DNA of 34,158 nucleotides, taken from positions 1 to 34,158 of the forward strand of contig DIHT01000001.1 of the NCBI GenBank assembly GCA_002420305.1. The letters are read 5' to 3'. This document shows positions 8,817-18,028 of this stretch, piece after piece (within the stretch, counting starts at the first letter, position 1; the number at the start of each line of letters is the position of its first letter). Origin of the DNA: Akkermansiaceae bacterium UBA5689. Lineage in GTDB: Bacteria > Verrucomicrobiota > Verrucomicrobiia > Verrucomicrobiales > Akkermansiaceae. The position numbers and the translations under genes were made by a program. The notes beneath the pieces were generated by a model. It searched no databases. It had not been told where the DNA came from and was given only the letters and a program-made list of their open reading frames with translations.

Positions 8817-10478
8817 CTACCGCCTCTGGAGGTAACTCTCGGCCAGAAAGTCCCCCAACTGCACGATGCCTTCAGTGGTAATGACCAGCATCTTCTCTTG
8901 GGGCGGAAGACCGAAGGCCTTCAGATGGAAGAATGCGGGATCTGAAGCTGCGACCTCAGCCACGTTGCCCACCACATCCAGCTCGTTGAGCTTACCAACG
9001 TTAGTCGGGGGCTGCTGGCTCACAAACCACCTCAGCCCGGGCTGCTTCAGATCCTTCCGACTCTCTGCGATGATGGCCTGAACCCGGGCCGCCGCTTCCT
9101 TCCGATAGGGAGGAAAGGACATGTCGTTCTCACCCATGTGGTAAAAGATGCCCGCGACCTCCACCTTGTGCCCCTTCTCCGAAAGTTCCTTGATCGCTTC
9201 CTGTACAAACTGGATGAACTTCGGGTAAACGTGCCGGCTCTTTGCCATGCTTCCCTCCGGCGTCCAGTCGATGATCTGAGACCCGCTGTGGGTGAATTTG
9301 GCGATGGCAATGTTCTCTTTGATGGCCCCAGTAAGCGTCCGAGCAAAACTCAACTCGGGGCCAAAGGTATCATAATAGCCGGTGAGCCCAAGGGGCTCCC
9401 AGCCCACCGAGCGGTGGTATCCTCCGCCAAGATCATATTTGTAAGCTAGCTTGGGATTATCTCTGAGCAGAGCTGCGCCCGCCTTGATCTTCTCCAGTTC
9501 CTGCACGAAAGAACGTTCTCCCTCCATGTTGCGATGCCCGGCAAGGATGAAGAGCTTTACTGCACTTCCTTCTCCGTAGGGCCATTTTTTCATGGGCCGT
9601 GGCTTCTTCAGCTTCAGCCCAATGGTGCGCAGATAGGCATCAGCATAGTTTTCCCCATGCTGCAGCTGGCCCAGGGTGCCGTAGTGGTAGTGTAGGCCGA
9701 CTGGCCGTCCAATCTCCGCTCCCACATGAGATGTGGGAACATATTCCGCCCGGACATCAGTCGAAGTGACCTCTCGCTGGCCCTGGCTGATAGCATACAT
9801 CCGCGGGCGCAGATCCATTCCCCAGATGGTCTTAGTGCAGAGCTCCCCGATATAAAATTTGAGGTCTGGGACCCCAAGGTCACGTCGCCAACTGGCGAGG
9901 AAGTTCTTCAGGTTACGACCGTAGGATTCCATGTAATCCCCGTTGAACATGTCGTTCTCTCCCTGATGCCACATGAATCCCTCAAGACGATACTTGATGC
10001 CCTTTCGTTCCAGACCAGCCAAGGCCTTCCGGATGGTCTCCAGCGCGAGGGGATACATCTCAAACCCGATCGGATCATCTGGATTCCAGTCCCCTCCAAG
10101 ATGAGTTCCTCCGGCAGCAACCTTGATAATACCGATGGGCGCCTTGATGTGCGCGGTCACCTTACGGGCAAAACTCAGTTCTGGCCCGACCACGTTGTTA
10201 ACGTGCTGCAGTGCAACCCACCCATCTGAGCTCTTTTTATTCTCCCGCCCGATACAATAAGTGAAGAGCACCTTCTGCTGCGGATCCTCAAGGCCAGCAT
10301 ACGGGGGAAAGCGTTTGATATCTCCTACTTTCGAATCAGATCCCACCATATTTGACTGACCTGCAAAGACGAAGACTCGCATCGTCTTTTCATCCTCATT
10401 GCTCTGCCCCAAGACCAGCATCGCTGGAGACCACAGAAGAAGACAGAAAGCCAACGCGGACAGGGAGAAAGGTCTCAT
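8817..10478 (-). CDS. secreted tandem SASA (sialate O-acetylesterase-like) protein, second domain degenerate
   Basis: A 553-residue exported protein with two copies of the SASA/DUF303 SGNH-hydrolase fold, a family of carbohydrate O-acetylesterases. The signal peptide is MRPFSLSALAFCLLLWSPAMLVLG, which sets the start at ATG 10478 (GGGAAG lies about 6 bp upstream); a start at 10499 would add seven residues before it. Domain 1 (~35-300) has FAGQSNMVG with the nucleophile Ser, WHQGENDM, and a C-terminal His-rich GLHYHYGTLGQLQHG. Domain 2 (~310-553) starts LAGHRNMEG, where the Gln-Ser pair is His-Arg, keeps YHMGENDM, and lacks the terminal His (ITTEGIVQLG). Domain 2 is therefore probably non-catalytic, perhaps a substrate-binding or structural copy. 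The likely role is deacetylation of extracellular polysaccharides. Monocistronic by context. Confidence 0.87.
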   Translation of the reverse strand: MRPFSLSALAFCLLLWSPAMLVLGQSNEDEKTMRVFVFAGQSNMVGSDSKVGDIKRFPPYAGLEDPQQKVLFTYCIGRENKKSSDGWVALQHVNNVVGPELSFARKVTAHIKAPIGIIKVAAGGTHLGGDWNPDDPIGFEMYPLALETIRKALAGLERKGIKYRLEGFMWHQGENDMFNGDYMESYGRNLKNFLASWRRDLGVPDLKFYIGELCTKTIWGMDLRPRMYAISQGQREVTSTDVRAEYVPTSHVGAEIGRPVGLHYHYGTLGQLQHGENYADAYLRTIGLKLKKPRPMKKWPYGEGSAVKLFILAGHRNMEGERSFVQELEKIKAGAALLRDNPKLAYKYDLGGGYHRSVGWEPLGLTGYYDTFGPELSFARTLTGAIKENIAIAKFTHSGSQIIDWTPEGSMAKSRHVYPKFIQFVQEAIKELSEKGHKVEVAGIFYHMGENDMSFPPYRKEAAARVQAIIAESRKDLKQPGLRWFVSQQPPTNVGKLNELDVVGNVAEVAASDPAFFHLKAFGLPPQEKMLVITTEGIVQLGDFLAESYLQRR

Positions 10479-10613
10479 GATACTTCCCACGATCCACAAG
10501 ACGGCTAGGGAGCCAAGGCAAAATTACCTTCTATTCCAGCCTCCCTGCGAGAGACCTCTGCAATCCTGAGACCCGAATCGGGAATCGCCGGCTTCTCAAT
10601 TGCTGAATCTAAG

Positions 10614-10701
10614 TGGTGCGCACGAGAGGACTCGAACCTCCACGAGTTATTCACTCACTAGAACCTGAATCTAGCGCGTCTACCAATTCCGCCACGTGCG
10701 C
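10614..10701 (-). tRNA. tRNA-Leu (anticodon CAG), CCA encoded
   Basis: The minus strand gives a full class II tRNA: acceptor stem GCGCACG/CGTGCGC, D arm with GGTAGACGC, anticodon stem CTAGA/TCTAG around loop TTCAGGT (anticodon CAG, reading CUG), a variable arm with stem GAGT/ACTC, T loop TTCGAGT, discriminator A, and a genome-encoded CCA at 10614-10616. An 11-base near-palindrome (10572-10582) downstream could help termination. It is a single tRNA gene between an esterase gene and the divergent M16 peptidase; no duplicated 3' end suggesting an integrated element is seen nearby. Confidence 0.97.
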
Positions 10702-10824
10702 CCGGAAATAAGGGGGGCAGAAAAGCACCCGTAGGTCCAGATTGCAATGCCTTTTGCACAATCCTCGCCCTTGGTATCGTTTCATCATTGCAAACTGCCC
10801 GGAAGAACCAACCATCTCCAACAA

Positions 10825-13665
10825 ATGAAGAATCAAATCTCCGCCCTGTCTCTCCTTTTAACCCTGGGAGGAATTGCTCCTCTTTCTGCAGAGGAGGTCA
10901 AGCCTGCCATCTGGTCCCACGTGGGCAGTGATATCGAGGTAGATCCGGATGTGCGCTTTGGGGCCCTCGAGAACGGGATGCGGTATGCAGTTCGCAAGAA
11001 TGCCGAACCCCCGGGACGAGTCTCCTTACGGCTCCATATCGCTGCGGGCTCCCTTCATGAAGCAGATGATCAGCGTGGGGTAGCACACTTTCTCGAACAC
11101 ATGGTTTTCAATGGCAGCAGGAATTTCCCCGACGTAGAGAACCTTCTTGGACGAATGCAGCGGCTCGGGATTGCCTTTGGGGCTCATGCTAACGCTTATA
11201 CCTCGTTCGATGAGACCGTTTACATGCTCGACCTTCCCAACCTCGAGAAAGAAACCCTGAAGCTTGGGTTCGACGTCATGCGGGACTTTGGTGATGGAGC
11301 TCTACTCGCGTCTAAGGAAATTGACAAGGAGCGGGGAGTCATCCTCTCCGAGAAGCGCTCACGGGATTCAGTCGAAATGCGCCTGATGGAGCAGCAATTT
11401 GATTTCCTTCTTCCTGATTCTCTCATCACCCGCCGTTTCCCAATTGGAACCGAGAAAGTCATCAAGGAAGCCAAGCGCGATCGGTTTACTTCCTTCTATA
11501 AGGATTACTATATTCCGACCAACATGACCTTCATCGCGGTGGGCGATATCGACCCCCTGGTCTATGAAAAGCGGATCATTGAAATTTTCTCTTCCATGAA
11601 GGATCCGGAGCAGCCAGGGGCAGCCCCGGAAATGGGAACGGTTCCAGAAGGCTTCGAATTCCAAGCCGCGGTTTTCTCGGACAAGGAGGTCAAGAGTGAC
11701 GACCTCGCCCTTGGCTTCGTGCAGGAGTATGAGATGACTCCGGATCGCACTGCAAGCAGGGTCGAACAAGCCCCTCTCAGGGTGGCAAACTCAATCATCG
11801 GGCGCCGGTTCGACGTTCTCGCAAAAAAAGAGGGCTCTCCGATTTCTTCTGGAAGCGCGGGACGCTTTGAATGGTTCAGCGCCATTGAATTTGGCTCTAT
11901 TGACGTCACCGCAGTAGAGGGGAAATGGAAAGAGGCCGTCCCGGTGATGGAGCAGGAACTGCGACGCGCACTGCAACACGGCTTCACCACCTCAGAATTA
12001 GACGAGGTGAAGGCAGAGATTATCAATCGAGCGGAGCAAGCCGTAAAGAGGGCCGACACCCGTCAGTCCTCCTCTCTCGCCATGGGACTTGTCAACAGTA
12101 TCAGCGGCAACCGGGTCTTCGCCAGTCCAGCTGAGTCCCTCCGCATTACGAAGATGGCCGTTGAAGCCCTCACCCCGGAAAAATGCCATGAGGCACTTCG
12201 CACTTTCTGGAAAAACCGGGATCTGACTATTACGCTGACTTCGAAAAGTGCGCCCGAAGATGGAGCGAGCGCCCTGACTGCACTCTACAAGAAAAGTCAG
12301 ACTGTGAAGGTTGATCCTCCGCAGAAAAAAGCTCAGGTGTCCTTTGCCTACACTGCCTTTGGGAATCCAGGAACGGTGACATCCAAACGCCAGATCGAAG
12401 ACCTTGGAATCACCCAGTTGATCCTGTCGAACAATGTAAGGATTAACCTCAAGAATACTGATTTTCAGAAAAACTCCATTAGCGTTCATGGCCGCTTTGG
12501 AAATGGCAAGCTGACTCAGCCCCTCGATAAGCCAAGTCTCGATATGTTTTCCACTGTACTCCTCAATGCCGGTGGGCTCGGCAAGCACAGCAGTGACGAC
12601 CTCAAAAGAATCTCCGCAGGACGGAACGTGAGTGCGAGCCTTGGAGTCGACGAAGATGCCTTTACCGTCGATGGACGCACAACTCAGGAGGATCTCGAAA
12701 TGCAGCTCCAGCTTGTTTGTGCGAGGATTACCGACCCCGGATACAGGGAGGAGGCTACTCGGCAATTTCGTAAGATGCTACCCATGATGAGCTCTCAGCT
12801 GAAATTCACAATCAGTGGGGCAATGGCCGAAATGCAGGAATGGTCGCGCGGAGGTGATGGCCGCTTCGCTAAGCCGGATGCCGAGGTGCTCGCAAAATAC
12901 ACAGCTTCAGACGTCAAAGAATGGGTGAACGAGGAATTCGAAAAAGCGTATCTCGAAATCAGTCTCGTCGGAGATTTCGATGCAGAGAAAGCAATCCCTC
13001 TTCTTCTTAAAACAGTTGGTGCACTCCCCGATAGATCCAGCACCAAACCGGCCCTGAGTAAGGAGCGAGAGATCCAGACTCCCTCTCTGCCTGCTACCAA
13101 GAAATTCACCTATACCTCTAAAATTCCTCAGGCAGCCTCTGTTGTCGGATGGAAAATTCCACCAGTGCGGGAAGATATTGGGGAGCTGCGACGCCTGAAT
13201 GTCCTTGCTGCGATTCTTGATGACCGATTGAGAACCAAACTGCGGGAGGAACTCGGAGCCACCTACAGCCCACAGGCTCATGCAAGCGCGAGCATGGTCT
13301 TTGACTACGGCAACCTGATGGCGATGTCGATCGGAGCTCCCGAGGATGTAGAAAAAGTCACGGAGCTGATTCACGAAATGGGACTCCAGCTCGGCTCCGA
13401 GGGGGTTGCCCAGGATGAATTGGACCGGGCGCTGAAACCAATTCTGTCCAATCTAGAGAAAACCCTCAGGGATAATGGTTACTGGCTCAACACCGTCATG
13501 GCCCAATCCCAATCCGAGCCCTACCGACTCGACTGGGCGCGCGAACGTGATGCGGACTATGCCTCTATCAACCTTGAGGAGATCAACGCTCTGGCAAAAA
13601 AGCACCTTGCAAAATCCAATGCAGCTCAAATAGCCATTCTTCCCGAAAAGGCTCCCGAAGAGTAG
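10825..13665 (+). CDS. M16 family zinc metallopeptidase, secreted
   Basis: A 946-residue pitrilysin/insulinase-type peptidase. The start at ATG 10825 gives a signal peptide (MKNQISALSLLLTLGGIAPLSA); an upstream ATG at 10747 would add 26 residues that do not look coding. The inverted zinc motif HFLEH is at residues 88-92, and the third ligand Glu is expected in the EIDKERGVILSEKRSR segment. Four repeats of the M16 fold fit the length: an active half (~40-480) and an inactive half (~520-946), with RTKLREELGATYSP near the C-terminus, the Arg/Tyr region that contacts the substrate in this family. It probably degrades peptides in the periplasm. It converges on ilvD with only 21 bp between the stops; AAGAGT at 13658 and ACTCTT at 13683 form a 6-bp inverted repeat touching both stops. 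Confidence 0.92.
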   Translation: MKNQISALSLLLTLGGIAPLSAEEVKPAIWSHVGSDIEVDPDVRFGALENGMRYAVRKNAEPPGRVSLRLHIAAGSLHEADDQRGVAHFLEHMVFNGSRNFPDVENLLGRMQRLGIAFGAHANAYTSFDETVYMLDLPNLEKETLKLGFDVMRDFGDGALLASKEIDKERGVILSEKRSRDSVEMRLMEQQFDFLLPDSLITRRFPIGTEKVIKEAKRDRFTSFYKDYYIPTNMTFIAVGDIDPLVYEKRIIEIFSSMKDPEQPGAAPEMGTVPEGFEFQAAVFSDKEVKSDDLALGFVQEYEMTPDRTASRVEQAPLRVANSIIGRRFDVLAKKEGSPISSGSAGRFEWFSAIEFGSIDVTAVEGKWKEAVPVMEQELRRALQHGFTTSELDEVKAEIINRAEQAVKRADTRQSSSLAMGLVNSISGNRVFASPAESLRITKMAVEALTPEKCHEALRTFWKNRDLTITLTSKSAPEDGASALTALYKKSQTVKVDPPQKKAQVSFAYTAFGNPGTVTSKRQIEDLGITQLILSNNVRINLKNTDFQKNSISVHGRFGNGKLTQPLDKPSLDMFSTVLLNAGGLGKHSSDDLKRISAGRNVSASLGVDEDAFTVDGRTTQEDLEMQLQLVCARITDPGYREEATRQFRKMLPMMSSQLKFTISGAMAEMQEWSRGGDGRFAKPDAEVLAKYTASDVKEWVNEEFEKAYLEISLVGDFDAEKAIPLLLKTVGALPDRSSTKPALSKEREIQTPSLPATKKFTYTSKIPQAASVVGWKIPPVREDIGELRRLNVLAAILDDRLRTKLREELGATYSPQAHASASMVFDYGNLMAMSIGAPEDVEKVTELIHEMGLQLGSEGVAQDELDRALKPILSNLEKTLRDNGYWLNTVMAQSQSEPYRLDWARERDADYASINLEEINALAKKHLAKSNAAQIAILPEKAPEE

Positions 13666-13686
13666 GCTCCGTCTCTTGGTCCACTC

Positions 13687-15390
13687 TTAGAGATTCTTAT
13701 CTGTCACTGCACCTTCACTGGCAGAGGTGACTGAAGCTGCATATTTCGCCAGAACTCCGCGGCGATAGTGGGGTTCAGGCCGTGTCCAAGCCACTCGACG
13801 TCTTTCCATTTCCTCGTCGCTGATATCCACTGTGATCTTGTTTGCAACTGCGTCGATCGTAATCTGATCCCCTTCCTCGAGAAGCCCGATGGGACCTCCT
13901 TCGAAGGCCTCAGGAGTGATATGGCCAACTACGAAACCATGACTTCCTCCGGAGAAGCGGCCGTCGGTAATCAGGGCCACACTGTCGCCCAGTCCTCTGC
14001 CCATGACAGCCGCAGTTGGACCAAGCATCTCCCGCATTCCCGGCCCCCCCTTGGGGCCCTCACGCCGGATGACGATCACGTCCCCGGCAACAATTTCTCC
14101 CTCGAGGATTGCCTGCATTCCACCTTCCTCTGACTCAAATACGCGGGCACGCCCGGTGAAGGCCTGACCTTCCTTCCCAGAGATCTTGGCCACTGACCCG
14201 CCGGGGGCCAGATTGCCATAGAGGATCCGCAGGTGACTGTCCGCCTTTATCGGATTATCCAGAGGTCGGATAATCACTTGGTCGTCAGGATATTCGATAT
14301 CTGAATTAGCCAGGTTTTCTGCCATCGTGCGGCCTGTCACGGTGAGGCAGTCACCATGAAGCAAGCCTCCCTTGAGCAGCATCTTCATTAGAGGGATGGT
14401 GCCACCGATATCCACCAGAGGGGCCATCTCGAACTTACCGCTGGGCTTGAGATCTGCGACCACTGGCACCCGCTTTCCGATCTCGGTAAAGTCATCAATG
14501 CTCAGCGGAACCTCTGCGGCATGCGCCATTGCGAGAAGATGCAGAACAGCATTGGTAGAACCCCCGAGCGCAATGACCAGAGTGATGGCGTTTTCAAAGG
14601 CCTTTCGAGTCATGATCTGGCGCGGAGTAATACCCTTCTCAAGCATTACAAGCACGGCCGCTCCTGCATCAAAACAATCCCGCATCTTGTCTTCTCCGAC
14701 GGCAGCCTGCGCCGAACTGTTTGGGAGACTCATACCAAGAGCCTCAATCGCACTCGCCATGGTATTTGCGGTATACATGCCACCGCACGAACCTTCTCCA
14801 GGGATGGCACTCTCCTCAACAGCTTGCAGATCTGCATCCGAATACTCGCCGCTGGCGTGTTTCCCCACTGCTTCAAAAACTGAAACGATGTCGAGCGACT
14901 TCTCTTCCCCCTGAACTACTGAGCATCCCGGAAGGATGGTTCCCCCATAGACGAAAATGGAAGGCCGATTTAAGCGCGCCATTCCAATGATACAGCCCGG
15001 CATGTTCTTATCGCAGCCCCCAATCGTGATCACCCCGTCCATTCCCTCACAACCAACCACGGTTTCAATCGAGTCTGCGATAACCTCCCTGCTGACGAGG
15101 GAATACTTCATTCCTTCAGTCCCCATGGAAATACCATCTGAAATCGTGATGGTGTTAAATATCACCGCTTTCCCACCAGCCGCGTCTATGCCTTTTGCCG
15201 ATTCGCGTGAAAGACGATCAATATGCATGTTGCATGGAGTCACCTGACTCCAGGTGGAGGCCACTCCAACGAGAGGCTTACTAAAGTCCTCTCTTTTGAA
15301 GCCAACCGGATATAGCATCGCACGGCTGGGTGCCCTGTCTGGGCCGTCCAGTACCTTTGAAGAATACTGTCGTCTCTGGTCGTCGCTCAC
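13687..15390 (-). CDS. ilvD: dihydroxy-acid dehydratase
   Basis: A 567-residue IlvD, which dehydrates 2,3-dihydroxy-3-methyl acids to the 2-keto acids of valine, leucine and isoleucine synthesis. Diagnostic motifs in order: APSRAMLYPVGF, GVASTWSQVTPCNMH (first cluster Cys), GGCDKNMPGC (second Cys and metal-binding Lys), GEGSCGGMYTANTM (third Cys) and GGSTNAVLH. Near the C-terminus TDGRFSGGSHGFVVGHITPEA is the family signature. The start is placed at GTG 15390 (VSDDQRRQYSS), with GGAAGAG about 8 bp upstream; an ATG at 15456 would add 22 residues and is the main alternative. It is divergent from serA, so two amino-acid pathways share a 235-bp intergenic region. I found no attenuator or regulatory site in it. 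Confidence 0.93.
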   Translation of the reverse strand: MSDDQRRQYSSKVLDGPDRAPSRAMLYPVGFKREDFSKPLVGVASTWSQVTPCNMHIDRLSRESAKGIDAAGGKAVIFNTITISDGISMGTEGMKYSLVSREVIADSIETVVGCEGMDGVITIGGCDKNMPGCIIGMARLNRPSIFVYGGTILPGCSVVQGEEKSLDIVSVFEAVGKHASGEYSDADLQAVEESAIPGEGSCGGMYTANTMASAIEALGMSLPNSSAQAAVGEDKMRDCFDAGAAVLVMLEKGITPRQIMTRKAFENAITLVIALGGSTNAVLHLLAMAHAAEVPLSIDDFTEIGKRVPVVADLKPSGKFEMAPLVDIGGTIPLMKMLLKGGLLHGDCLTVTGRTMAENLANSDIEYPDDQVIIRPLDNPIKADSHLRILYGNLAPGGSVAKISGKEGQAFTGRARVFESEEGGMQAILEGEIVAGDVIVIRREGPKGGPGMREMLGPTAAVMGRGLGDSVALITDGRFSGGSHGFVVGHITPEAFEGGPIGLLEEGDQITIDAVANKITVDISDEEMERRRVAWTRPEPHYRRGVLAKYAASVTSASEGAVTDKNL

Positions 15391-15625
15391 AGGCGGGACT
15401 CTTCCAGACCTCCCACCGGCGTCAAGCGAGGAGGCACACAAGCGGGAAAAACCCATCGGCCTTCATCCGGGACGCCATAGGCAGGTCGTGGCGGCTCACA
15501 GCGCCCAGTTTCGCAATTCCACACGACTTTCTAGGCCAAAAACGGCCCGCAACAGTCCGTGAAGCAGGAAGAACCGTCCTGTCCTTGCCTTTCCGAGCCG
15601 TCTGGCATAAGTCCACCGCAATCCA

Positions 15626-17236
15626 ATGGCCAGTCACCGTGTCCTTGTCGCGGACCCCATCAGTGAACATGGGGTCGCCCTCTTAAACGACCACCCCGAC
15701 ATTTCTGCCGACTTTATCCCTGATCTCGGTTCCCAGCCCGACAAGCTGATGGAAATTATCGGGGACTACGATGCACTTATCGTCCGGTCCCAAACCAAGC
15801 CGAATGCTGAGGTCATCGCTCGCGGCTCCCGGCTCCAGGCCATCGGCCGCGCAGGAGTCGGTGTGGATAACATCGATCGGGAAGCGGCAAGCGCTCATGG
15901 AGTGATTGTCATGAATACCCCCACGGGCAATACAGTCTCGACGGCAGAGCACGCCTTTGCCCTCATGCTCGCTACCGCTCGTAATATCGCACCAGCTCAT
16001 GCTGGCGTCCTCGATGGTGATTTTAAAAGGGCAAGGAAAGCCTTCTCCGGCATCGAAATGAATGGCAAGCGCCTTGCCGTGATCGGCATGGGCCGGATTG
16101 GGAGTGAATTTGTTAAAAGAGCACAGGGATTCAACATGAAGGTTGTCGCTTTTGACCCATTCCTGACGCAGGCGAGGGCCGATGAGATGAAGATCGAACT
16201 GGCAGATTCGCCCGATGCGGTGCTCGACGGAGCTGACGTCGTTACCCTCCACGTGCCTCTGACAGATGATACCAGGCACATCATTAATGCCGAGCGCCTG
16301 GCCCTGATGAATAAGGGTGGACTGGTAGTAAACTGCGCCCGGGGCGGGCTTATCGATGAGAACGCTCTCAAGGCTGCGATCGATACGGGGCACATTGCCG
16401 GTTGCGCTCTGGACGTCTTCGAGAACGAACCTCCATCCGAAGATCACCCGCTATTTTCCTGCGAAAAGCACATCGCGTTTACCCCACACCTTGGGGCCTC
16501 TACTGCGGAAGCTCAGGAAAACGTTGGAATCCAAGTTGCGGAACAGATCCGGGACTTTCTGACAACCGGGGAGATACGGAATGCCATCAATATGCCATCC
16601 CTCGATGCCGCCGCCCTAGCTCAGCTCGGACCTTATCTGAATCTCGCAACTGCGCTTGGCAAAGTGCTCGCCAAGCTGGGACCAGCAAGCCCCGATTCCC
16701 TGAGGGTCTCTTATCATGGAGCTCTCGCCGAGCAGGACACTGGACTGGTCTCTCGCCATGTCCTCACCGCACTCCTCTCCGCAGCATGTAACGAAGGACA
16801 GGTGAATATCGTCAACGCCCCGGCCGTGGCCAAAAGTATGGGGCTCGACCTCACGGAGTCTACAATTAGCGCGGCAACAGAATTTTCGGAGCTCCTCGTG
16901 GCGGAACTGACGAAGGGTGATACCAAGTTTCGTCTCGCCGGTACTATTATAGGAAGAACTCCTCGAATCGTGGAAATCGATCGCACATTCGTCGACACGA
17001 ATATCGAGGGACACTTCCTGATCGTTTCCAACGATGACAGACCCGGAATCGTCGGGGCTATCGGCTCCACCCTCGGAGAGGCCGGGGTCAACATTGCCAA
17101 CATGTCTCTGGCTCGCAACAAGAAGGACGGGAGTGCCCTCACAATCATTGAAATCGACCAACCACTTGCCCCTGAGGTGATGGATACTCTCAGAGAAGTT
17201 GGCGGGATCCTTTCTGTCACAGGTGTAACCCTGTGA
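15626..17236 (+). CDS. serA: D-3-phosphoglycerate dehydrogenase (long type with ASB and ACT domains)
   Basis: A 536-residue type-1 PGDH, the first enzyme of serine synthesis, oxidising 3-phosphoglycerate with NAD. The substrate/NAD domains cover ~1-315: AGVGVDNID, the Rossmann loop GMGRIG (residues 154-159), the catalytic Arg in NCARGGLIDE, the Glu in DVFENEPP and the His in TPHLGAST. Residues ~320-455 form the allosteric substrate-binding domain, and ~460-536 an ACT domain (LIVSNDDRPGIVGAIGSTL) that in relatives binds serine for feedback control. The length fits the 525-540 residues of this class. ATG 15626 starts the protein directly before the first beta strand. The last 20 bp form a stem-loop that includes the stop codon. 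It converges on smpB with 27 bp between the stops. Confidence 0.95.
   Translation: MASHRVLVADPISEHGVALLNDHPDISADFIPDLGSQPDKLMEIIGDYDALIVRSQTKPNAEVIARGSRLQAIGRAGVGVDNIDREAASAHGVIVMNTPTGNTVSTAEHAFALMLATARNIAPAHAGVLDGDFKRARKAFSGIEMNGKRLAVIGMGRIGSEFVKRAQGFNMKVVAFDPFLTQARADEMKIELADSPDAVLDGADVVTLHVPLTDDTRHIINAERLALMNKGGLVVNCARGGLIDENALKAAIDTGHIAGCALDVFENEPPSEDHPLFSCEKHIAFTPHLGASTAEAQENVGIQVAEQIRDFLTTGEIRNAINMPSLDAAALAQLGPYLNLATALGKVLAKLGPASPDSLRVSYHGALAEQDTGLVSRHVLTALLSAACNEGQVNIVNAPAVAKSMGLDLTESTISAATEFSELLVAELTKGDTKFRLAGTIIGRTPRIVEIDRTFVDTNIEGHFLIVSNDDRPGIVGAIGSTLGEAGVNIANMSLARNKKDGSALTIIEIDQPLAPEVMDTLREVGGILSVTGVTL
17217..17236 (+). terminator. stem-loop enclosing the serA stop codon
   Basis: TCACAGG (17217-17223) pairs perfectly with CCTGTGA (17230-17236) around a 6-base loop. 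The TGA stop of serA is the 3' end of the second arm. No T-run follows. It may serve as a terminator or as 3'-end protection; similar hairpins lie on several other stops in this window. Confidence 0.45.
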
Positions 17237-17263
17237 TAACCAGCATCTGGCTCTGATCCCGAG

Positions 17264-17722
17264 CTAACGCCGGTTAAACCTTGCCACCTCTCGTTCGGCC
17301 TCTCTCATTTCAGCCCGCTTTTTCAGGTCGTGTCTCTGGTCGGTATGGCTTTTGCCCTTCCCCAGTCCGAACTCGACCTTGACCCGACTTCCTTTGAAAT
17401 ACAGCCGGAGGCAGGGCAGCGTATATCCTTTCTCGTCAGTTGACTGAGCGAGCTTGAGGATCTCATTCTTGTGAAGAAGTAATCGGCGAGGACGTTTCGG
17501 CGCATGCTGAAAATACTCGCCTGCTGCCTGCCATGGCTGAATATCACATCCATACAGAAAGGCCTCCCTGCGCTCGATGCGGACGAAAGCATCAGAGATG
17601 TTTACCTTGCCCTCTCTGATGGACTTGACCTCTGTGCCCCTGAGCTGAATCCCTGCCTCGTGGACCTCTGAAATAGAATAGTCGCGGCGTGCCTTCTTAT
17701 TTCTGGCAACATCTCGACTCAT
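17264..17722 (-). CDS. smpB: SsrA-binding protein SmpB
   Basis: A 152-residue SmpB, the partner of tmRNA in rescuing stalled ribosomes. The N-terminus ARNKKARRDYSISEVHEAGIQLRGTEVKSIREGKVNISDAFV, the central PHKRPRRLLLH-like segment (HAPKRPRRLLLHKNEI) and the C-terminal GLGKGKSHTDQRHDLKKR with a basic tail are all diagnostic; the tail enters the empty mRNA channel. Length is normal. The start at ATG 17722 puts the conserved region at residue 6. It lies 36 bp after rpoZ on the same strand and is probably co-transcribed with it. The tmRNA gene itself is not in the window. Confidence 0.96.
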   Translation of the reverse strand: MSRDVARNKKARRDYSISEVHEAGIQLRGTEVKSIREGKVNISDAFVRIERREAFLYGCDIQPWQAAGEYFQHAPKRPRRLLLHKNEILKLAQSTDEKGYTLPCLRLYFKGSRVKVEFGLGKGKSHTDQRHDLKKRAEMREAEREVARFNRR

Positions 17723-17737
17723 GATCCGGACTCCACC

Positions 17738-17751
17738 GCAGGCAAGCCTGC
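17738..17751. other. palindrome in the rpoZ-smpB spacer
   Basis: GCAGGC (17738-17743) and GCCTGC (17746-17751) form a perfect 6-bp inverted repeat with two bases between, inside the 36-bp gap between rpoZ and smpB. It could be a weak attenuating hairpin or a protein site. No T-run is present, so the role is open. Confidence 0.35.
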
Positions 17752-17758
17752 CTGGTCA

Positions 17759-18028
17759 CTAACCATTTGATTCCTCGGCAAGCTTGACCTTGCCTTCGAT
17801 AATTTCTGTCAGTGCAATATCTGCAGCTCCCATACTTGGCACAGTATCAATTAGGGGAGCCCGCCCGGTGTTCAGTTGTTGAACCCGCTTGGAAACCATA
17901 TTGATGAGAATCTGCGGATCGGGGACGAGTTCTGCTGCCTGCTCTACGAGATCACTTTTCATGGGTCTACCGGAAAATTCAGGTACCGGCTTCGGCTGCT
18001 CGAAGGGAATTACGTTATCAGCCTCCAT
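17759..18028 (-). CDS. rpoZ: RNA polymerase omega subunit
   Basis: A small protein with the omega core PQILINMVSKRVQQLNTGRAPLI followed by DIALTEIIEGKVKL, which helps assemble beta-prime into RNA polymerase. The start is uncertain. ATG 18028 gives 89 residues with a proline-rich N-terminal extension (DNVIPFEQPKPVPEF) whose codon pattern looks coding. ATG 17962 (MKSDLVEQAA) would give 67 residues and a more standard N-terminus; neither has a strong ribosome binding site. A GTG two codons before 18028 is also possible. smpB follows 36 bp downstream. The 267 bp upstream, to the end of the DUF3147-like gene, hold no other gene I can support. Confidence 0.88.
   Translation of the reverse strand: MEADNVIPFEQPKPVPEFSGRPMKSDLVEQAAELVPDPQILINMVSKRVQQLNTGRAPLIDTVPSMGAADIALTEIIEGKVKLAEESNG

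Noticed and set aside
10614..10830. tRNA-Leu as an integration site for a mobile element
   Set aside because: No integrase and no repeat of the tRNA 3' end were seen; two ATTGCAA copies (10741 and near 10788) are too short and in the promoter region.
11998..12765. 255-residue open frame on the minus strand
   Set aside because: Antisense shadow of the M16 peptidase gene, with no motifs or RBS.
15391..15625. Possible attenuator or leader peptide between ilvD and serA
   Set aside because: No short ORF rich in branched-chain or serine codons and no terminator/antiterminator pair was found.
15683..16447. 254-residue open frame on the minus strand
   Set aside because: Antisense shadow of serA.
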